Position numbers and translations under genes: made by a program. The notes under the pieces were generated by a model. That model ran no database searches. It saw nothing but the letters and a program-made list of their open reading frames with translations, and had not been told where the DNA came from. Of a stretch of 64,000 nt of DNA, positions 57,801-64,000 are shown piece after piece. How positions within the stretch are numbered: the first letter of the stretch is position 1; every line of letters begins with the position of its first letter. Location: the NCBI GenBank assembly GCA_037349105.1, contig JAYJMM010000118.1, forward strand, positions 2,851,501-2,915,500. Reading direction: 5' to 3'. Source of the stretch: Limnomonas spitsbergensis. Taxonomy: Eukaryota > Chlorophyta > Chlorophyceae > Chlamydomonadales.

Positions 57801-60800
57801 GTACTGTTTTCACCGTTGCCTGCTGCTTGGCCCTGGGTTGCGCTGTTACCCTCACGCCCATGCCTGAGATGTCCCCTCTGACCAGCCCCTTTGTAAGCTC
57901 ATGTCTGATTTAAACTGGTGTCGTGCCTCGTTGAGCTCTTGTCGTGTTGGCCTTATGACTGCAGGCTGTCTCATCGGCCGCAGAGGCGAGTGGTTCGAGT
58001 GCTGCTGAGTGCCACCTTCCAGGGGATGGCCATGGCAACACCTGCGCAGGTCAGTGGGCAGTGAAATGATTGATACCCTAAACCTTCCGTGATACTGTAG
58101 CGTCAGGGGGTAGCGTCATGCCAATACCATCCTTGGATAATGCTCCAATACCAATGGCCTATGTAAACCTACCCTTAGAATCCTATCCCCAATCTCGTAT
58201 TCCCCTGAGTCACAGCCCAAGGGCCAACCTTCAACCCCTTGATTATTAACGACACTGCGACTGAGCTATAATTCAAATGCCTGAAAAGACCAGGCACTGT
58301 AAACATAAAGGACAGAGAATGGCTTTGCCCCTTGCAAATCTCACCCGCAGCTGGACTTAGACCCGCGACTCTTGCCCCTGATCTCAACATATGTGTAGGC
58401 AGTTGAGGCCTCGGCCCTAAATCCGTGCATGCTACAATTATATCCTAAACCCTGACCTCATCTGTGCAGGTGGTGGAGCTGGCCTGGGCGCTGGGCAGGT
58501 TGCGCCTGGTGCCATCAATGGACTGGATGCGCAGGTGTGATTTGCAGATCAAGGCAACGGGAGGGGGTGGGAGGGGTTATAAAAATGGATGTGCGGTGCC
58601 AGGGCAAGAAACGAGTAGTCAAATAACGGTGTCCATAAGCAAACAGGCAGTGCCAACATGGCAACGTCGAGCGGTGGGTCGCCTGGCGCAGCATTCAGTG
58701 ATACGGCGTTGCTGACCCCCCCAGTTGATGGGTGCAGGTCCCATGCGCCCTCTTGGTGCCGGATGGACGTAACACATAGGTTTGGTTTGGATGCAGGAGC
58801 TTACACTTTTCACAGCTCTAACAATGTCCAAGTCCTCTATTTAAGTTTCTTCGGGCCTTGTTCCCCTGCATGTTTTAGCCTGTATGAAGGTGTTGCATCT
58901 GTAGGCCTCTCATGACCCCATCCTGCCGCTGCTTTTGCTGCAGGTTCTGGTCGAGTAGCTGGCTGCTGCTGAAGCATCTGTCCATTGATCAGCTCAGCAG
59001 GCTGCTGTCATCCGTGGCCATCTTGCAGCAACAGTTCCAGTTAGATGAGCAGGAGCGACAGCTGCAACAGTTGCAACAATTGGAGCTACTGCAGCAACAG
59101 CAGAGGCTCCAGCCGCAGCCGCGGGTCCCGGAGCATGACCAGAGGCAGCAACTCCATCGGGTTGATGCTCCTCCTGCTCCTCGTGTCCCTTCCTCTGAGC
59201 CAGCTTTACGAAAACCACAGATCCAACCGCAGCAGATCCAGCCCACTCAGATTCTGACTCCTCGGATCCAGAACCCTCGGATCCAGTCTCTGATCCCGAA
59301 TGCTTGGGCGGTGGACGCGCTGCATATACTGGACAGGCTCCTCGCACAGGGAGCAGCCATGTCAAGCATGGAAGAAGGAAATATCTCGAGCTCCACATCG
59401 GCATCGGATGAGATGCTATACAGGACACCCGTCAGGCAGGGCAACAGCAGCCGCAACAGCAAGAACAGGAACAGCAGCCACAACAGCAGCAGGAGCCACA
59501 GCAGCAGCCTTGGGGTCAGCGGTTCAGAGCAGGGCTCTGTTAGGCTGGAACTTGAGGTCAGCATCAGCACCGGGGCAGGAGCAGGAGAGCGGGTGAGCGA
59601 GGGAGGCACAACCGCTGAGGTGCGCTCGACCAAGCGGGAACTACGGATCCCGGACCTGGAAAGTGGCGGGCGGGGCCGTGACCAGTGTGCAGTGGGGCAG
59701 CTCCGGGACCGCCACGTGCTTCAGCTTGCGTGGGCGCTGGCGAGCGCCCCGGCATTGGGCGCGGCCTGTAGCGGACCGCTGCACAGCCGTCTGCTGGCAG
59801 CCTCTGCGCGCCTGCTTCCAAGCATGCCGGCTAGGCGGCTGGCGCAGCTGCCACTGAGGCTGGCGGTTGCAGGGGTGACGCGGGCGGACGACCGCTGTGG
59901 CTTCCTCGCGGCGCTGCGGACCGAGGGCCTGGCAAACATCTGCGACATGTCGGGCCCGCAGGTGGGGCAGGTCCAACAGCAGCAGGGGAACAGAGGCCGC
60001 TGTTAATCCCACCCACCCACAACCACATATCCTTACCTCAGCCTGAAGCCCAGTGATTTTAGTATCTTGCGTCTGAATCTTGCAAAGAAACAGTAGATTA
60101 AACGTTGAAATATTCCCCCGGGGATAAACCTTGCATGGGGCTGATGACAACCCTGTTGTGACTGCCGTCAATGTCAGTCATGGCACAAGCCCAGTAACTC
60201 CCACCCTGCGCTCCTTCCCTGTTGTAATTGCCAGGTGTGCCGGTTCCTGTCCGGCATATCGGCCATGGGCTATGAACCCGGGACACGCTGGATGTGCCAG
60301 GTGCTGGACCTGCTGCAAGAGCGACCCGGCGTGCTGGCGGCGGCAGCTCAAGAACCCAAGGTGAGACTCCATGGCCGCTCAAGAAGCGCAGGTGGGACAA
60401 CATTTAGCGCAGTATGGAAAGGTCTCCTTGAGCCTCCGTCGCCTGCGTGCAGGGTGCGGGAGCGGCTGCCTGCTGGGCCAACTGCTGCTCTACCCTGGTG
60501 GGAGGCGTCACCTGCTCTGAACTGTACCCTGGACATTTGCTTGAATGTTCTTCTCTCCCCTGGGACCTCTCCCCTGGGACCTGGGACCTCTACCCTGTGA
60601 TTTGTGTCCTACTCCCCTGTGTGACCTCTCCCCTGTCCCCTGTCCCATTGCCAGGCCTTCTGCAGCCTCCTCTATTCGCTCAATGCTTGCTGTGGAACCA
60701 ACATGGCAGCCTTCCAACGCAAATCAGGGGCGGCAGAGGGAGGAGGCGCCGCCCCGGCCATTGCCCCGGTGCTGCTGGCTGCACGCCCGCGCCTGTGCGT

Positions 60801-61891
60801 TGCTCTGGCCGCCTCGGCACTTTCCGCGATGCAGTCCCCGCTGGCAGCCCCGCTAGATGCGCTGCGAGCAGTAAGGCTGTTGTACCGCCTAGGGCTTCTG
60901 TCCAATCTAAGCTCGGTGGATGCGGCTGCGGGCGTAGCAAGACCTGTGCAGCAGAAGCAGCAGCAAAATCTGGCTGGTGCTGGCAGGCCCGGGAAGCCAG
61001 TAGGAGATGACGGCAGCAGACAGGGTTGGTGGCCCAACGTGTACTCAGCAATGCGGCCGCTGCTGTGCGGGATGGGTGGCCGGCGGCTTGCAGGCTTGCT
61101 GTACTTATTAGCGCGGCTGGTGCGGGTGGATGCTGCGAGCGGAAAGGGCTCCTCTTTCCAGACGGGGGTGGACGGGGGCGGCAATGCGGCTGCTGTGGCG
61201 GGGGAGGAGCTGCAGTATGTACCGCCTCCAGCTGACTGGGTGGAGGAGGCGCTACAACATATTGCAGGTGCAGTTGTACTGCTGCTTTATGTTTTGATAC
61301 GATATCTGTTTCCATGCTGCTGATCCCTCCTTTCTATTTATTTATTTCCAGCAGGGTACGTGTTGTCTTTGGAGTTTGGCAATCAAGGAGCGACATGCTA
61401 GTAACTAACACTGAAGACCCCGTTTCTCACTCTTTCTCCCCCCTCCATCACACCCTGTTGCAGCTGACTTCAGCAACATGGGCGCTGAAGATGTTGCGCG
61501 GCTGTTGTGTGCGCTGGTTAGCCTGCGGCTGGAGCTGGCCGCCACTTGGCTGCAACGGCTGATGCTGCTTGTGGAGACACGCTCCGCGCTGTTCAGCATC
61601 GCGGACCATGCGTTGATTCGCACGGCCTGGATGCAGCTGGGAAGCAGCGGCGACGGGAGCAGCAGGAGCAGCAACCGGAGCAGGGGCGGGCGGGGCTTGC
61701 AGGCGGGTGGCGGGAAGGGAAGGGATGTGGGAGGAGGCAGGGGTAGGGCGATGGTGGGGCTCAGGCGCAGCAGGGGGCCTGGGGCGGCTGGAGGTGCAAC
61801 TGCTGGGAAGGGAGCAGCTGGGGTGGGGGGCAGCGACGGCTGGGGCAAGGGAGCATTGAGGAGGTCTCAACTCGTGGTAAATAACGACTAA
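54816..61891 (+). CDS. Octatricopeptide-repeat (OPR)-like organelle RNA factor
   Basis: Exons: 54816-55197, 55479-55954, 56388-57748, 57965-58049, 58470-58534, 58944-59961, 60235-60360, 60655-61267, 61464-61891 (TAA); all phases match, giving 1517 residues. The first ~50 residues have no acidic residue and are rich in His, Arg, Ser and Ala, as expected for an organelle transit peptide. The N-terminal core starts LRIKACGSVEQLIDLLG. Ten or so degenerate ~38-residue units follow, each with an L(A/S)N(V/M)L.AL..L-type helix and P..W: QASNVLWAAAKLG, DLANAVSACADLG..PGSAW, LSNVLHALARL..PSAVW, PPQRW, PSTLW, LSNMLCALAELRYRPPSAW, VVELAWALGRLRLVPSMDW, PGTRW, PPADW, VARLLCALVSLRLELAATW. Long Gln- and Ser-rich inserts separate them. 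No RAP domain is visible; the tail is Gly/Arg-rich. OPR proteins of green algae bind specific plastid or mitochondrial transcripts; the target cannot be named. Confidence 0.8.
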
Positions 61892-61894
61892 CAA

Positions 61895-61962
61895 GGCGCA
61901 GAGTGGCCGAGGGTTCCCAAGTGCCCCGGCATTGAATACTGATCTCCTGGAGATGTGAAAGG
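61895..61962 (+). other. Degenerate tRNA-Ser/Leu-like fragment
   Basis: GGCGCAGAGTGGCCGAGGG matches the acceptor/D-arm (A-box) start of long-variable-arm tRNAs, and a small ATCTCCTGGAGAT stem lies where the variable arm would be. The T-arm (GGTTCGA) is missing and the anticodon stem does not pair, so it is at most a pseudo-tRNA or SINE remnant. Confidence 0.25.
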
Positions 61963-62580
61963 GTTTATTATATATCATCAGATCGGTGCAATGACAAGGA
62001 TAGGAAAGGTACAATTTTGGGGCCGCATTTAGGTCCAGAGGAGTTGGGTAAGGCATGCCATGATATCGGTGCCCTGAGTAGGGGCCAATTTAAGAGATAC
62101 GGTCTCATTATCCTTGTACAGTTCAGCGGGGGACAATGAAGACTGGCAACAGCTTCTCACACCTGGTTGCTCGTCCCGCAAACTTAGTATCATTGATAAG
62201 CAATGCCTTGGAATAGCAGGCCGGTCCGTACTGGTACAGCTGGTAATGAGCATGTGACTCTCTTGCCACTGTTATCACCGATTGAGCTAGGCTCATACTG
62301 GGCTGCATTACCTCATATATGGAAAGTGACTGGCTGATAGGGTGTTTACCTTGTCCATGGATACCTGTGGTGCCTACCACAACTTTTGCCAAGTCGGCTT
62401 CCCTCTCTGCCCGTGTATTGTGTTCAATTGTGGAGTCCAGCGAAGCATCACATTTGCTGCCTCGGGCAAGTGCCGGCAAACAATTGTCGGGCACTACATA
62501 GATAGGACAGCAAAAAACAAGAAAAATACTGGTGCCCCTTATGGACATTCCCCTGTAAAGAATCAGGCTGAAGCGTAGAT

Positions 62581-62650
62581 CAATGACATTATACCTCTGG
62601 GCCCTGCACAAAAAGGCTCGGCCACGTGGGCGCCCAACTGTCCCATTGGA
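62581..62650 (-). repeat. LINE 3' end, minus orientation
   Basis: Reads on + as ATACCTCTGGGCCCTGC...GGCCACGTGGGCGCCCAACTG, then a purine-rich stretch to about 62710, as in the other copies. It is the 3' end of a minus-strand copy, opposite to the RT remnant that begins at 62.88 kb. Confidence 0.7.
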
Positions 62651-62880
62651 AGAAAGGTAAGAGGGAAAGAAGGAGGAGAGCACAAAGGAGAAAGAAATAC
62701 CTCCTGGGAAAAGGTAGCCCAAAGTATCCTGAAGCGAAGGTAATGTAGTGGACGAGCCCCAGCCTATGAACTTGAGGAGGAGGGCACACAGGAAATAGCT
62801 GTCCACGGCCACGAAATAGGGTATCATACCGAGTATCATACCGGTAAAGAGTGGTTTGGGAATGCGAATTACAGGGTAAG

Positions 62881-64000
62881 TGTGGCATGACGCGCACTCC
62901 GCGGCCCCATGCCCAGCGTGGGCAGCATCAGCGCCTCCCCTGGTGGGATGCGGAGGTTCAGAGCGCCTATACTGCGCTGCGAGCGAAGTCGCTTTGCAGT
63001 GCCCCGGGCCCAGAGCGCAAGGCAGCCAGGCAGCGCTACAAGTCCACAGCACGACGGCGTCGCCGCTACTACATGCGCCATATGGCAGCGGCTATAGCTG
63101 ACAGGCTGCGGCGTGGAGAGTGCAACATCTACCGGTAGCAGCTGCAAGAGAGGTGGCAGACCTGCCCCACCACGGCTGTCTCCTCCCTGAAGTGGGAGGC
63201 ACACCTGCGACAGCAATTCACCGCCACTGTGCCCCCCTCTCCTGCGGCGCCCCAGGCAAACTTGCCCCCTACCACCGCTCAGCCGGAGGACCTAGGCGTG
63301 TCAGCTGAGCAGCTTGCCTCTTGCTTCGCAAGGGCTTTCTCCCGCATGCGCGTACATACCGCGGCGGGCCTAGACGGTCTGGCGGCACCCTTAATCAAGT
63401 TGGCTATGGTAGAGGATGATTCAGAGGGGGAGCAACGGCACGTGCTTAGGGATCTGCTGCAAAACTGGTTCACTGCCATGGCGGTGCGGGGGGGAATGCC
63501 TAGTGCCTGGCAGCCAGTCAGGATTCAGCCTGTTTACAAGAAGGGCGACCCCCTTGATCCCGGTAATTACCGGCCCATCGCCATCACTAGCGTGCCATAC
63601 CGGCTGTATGCCAGCATGCTCACTGCCATCACTGATGAGTGGGCGCGATTGCACGGCCACGTCCCTCCTGAGCAGTTTGGTTTTCAACAGCGCCGTCGCA
63701 CGCTCCAGGCTGCTTTCCTCCTCAGGCATGCAGTCCATGCTCAACGGGCAGCTGCAGGCCGTGGCAAGCTGCATGTGGCCTTTGTGGACTTCACAAAGAC
63801 CTATGACAGCGTGCCCCAGGAGCAGCTGTGGCGGCATTTATGCGAGCATCTGCACATGCCTGCATGCCTGTTCGCGCGGTGTAAGCGCTTATGCCGGTGC
63901 ACTTTACACGCTCACTGACGGCCACAAGCGCACTGGTCCTGTGCCTTGCACCAGAGGCATCAAACAGAGCTGCCCCCTGAGCCCCCTGCTCTTTAGCCTT
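62881..64000 (+). pseudogene. LINE reverse-transcriptase remnant, continues past the window
   Basis: In one frame: LPWWDAEVQSAY and an Arg-rich stretch, then an internal TAG at 63136-63138, then the RT fingers and palm: VYKKGDPLDPGNYRPIAITS, PPEQFGFQQRRRTLQAAF, HVAFVDFTKTYDSVPQEQLW. Near 63890 the frame shifts: YTLTDGHKRTGPVPCTRGI and KQSCPLSPLLFSL follow in another frame up to the edge. One stop and one frameshift make this copy dead. It may belong to the same family as the 34.6-kb remnant. Confidence 0.8.

Larger units (their letters stand above)
61892..62880. other. Intergenic with retroelement scraps
   Basis: About 1 kb after the OPR stop. It holds a tRNA-like 5' half at 61.9 kb and a LINE 3' end at 62.58-62.65 kb. 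A TGTAA at 62554-62558 is the first seen downstream of the OPR gene and is rather far. No gene seen. Confidence 0.45.

Overview
The window looks like nuclear DNA of a chlorophyte green alga, probably volvocine (Chlamydomonas/Volvox-like). The reasons are a Ser-Pro3 hydroxyproline-rich wall protein, genes with many short exons and GTGAGT-type donors, an octatricopeptide-repeat (OPR) protein, a plastid-type lycopene beta-cyclase, a TGTAA poly(A) signal after that gene, and a Dualen/RandI-type retrotransposon. Genus cannot be fixed by eye. All exon models were joined by hand from splice sites and reading-frame phase and have not been tested against RNA.

Layout. 2-5.7 kb (+): 3' part of a proline-rich single-pass membrane protein. 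8.3-14.4 kb (+): a lysine-rich nuclear protein with Myb/SANT repeats of Reb1/TTF1 type. 14.4-17.5 kb: no gene, with retroelement 3'-end scraps. 17.5-21.4 kb and 22.0-27.7 kb (both -): two tandem paralogues that join a BAH domain to a GATA zinc finger. 28.1-33.8 kb (-): a complete lycopene beta-cyclase gene. 34.1-37.5 kb: two perfect hairpins, a decayed LINE and several copies of its 3' end. 38.9-43.8 kb (-): a complete TLC-domain membrane protein gene in which two exon borders seem to have been copied into tandem repeats. 43.9-53.9 kb (-): a long, uninterrupted LINE reading frame with cysteine-protease-like, APE endonuclease, RT, RNase H, CCHC and restriction-like endonuclease parts; its 3' end lies about 55 bp upstream of the TLC start codon. 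54.8-61.9 kb (+): a 1517-residue OPR-like protein. 62.6-64 kb: LINE remnants running off the right edge.

The host genes do not form one pathway. LCYB makes beta-carotene in the plastid, the OPR protein probably acts on organelle RNA, the BAH-GATA and Myb proteins are expected in the nucleus, the TLC protein in an internal membrane, and the proline-rich protein at the cell surface. The most notable items are the Dualen-type element with a Josephin-like protease motif, the BAH-GATA pair with a shared unknown motif, and the splice-border-derived repeats.
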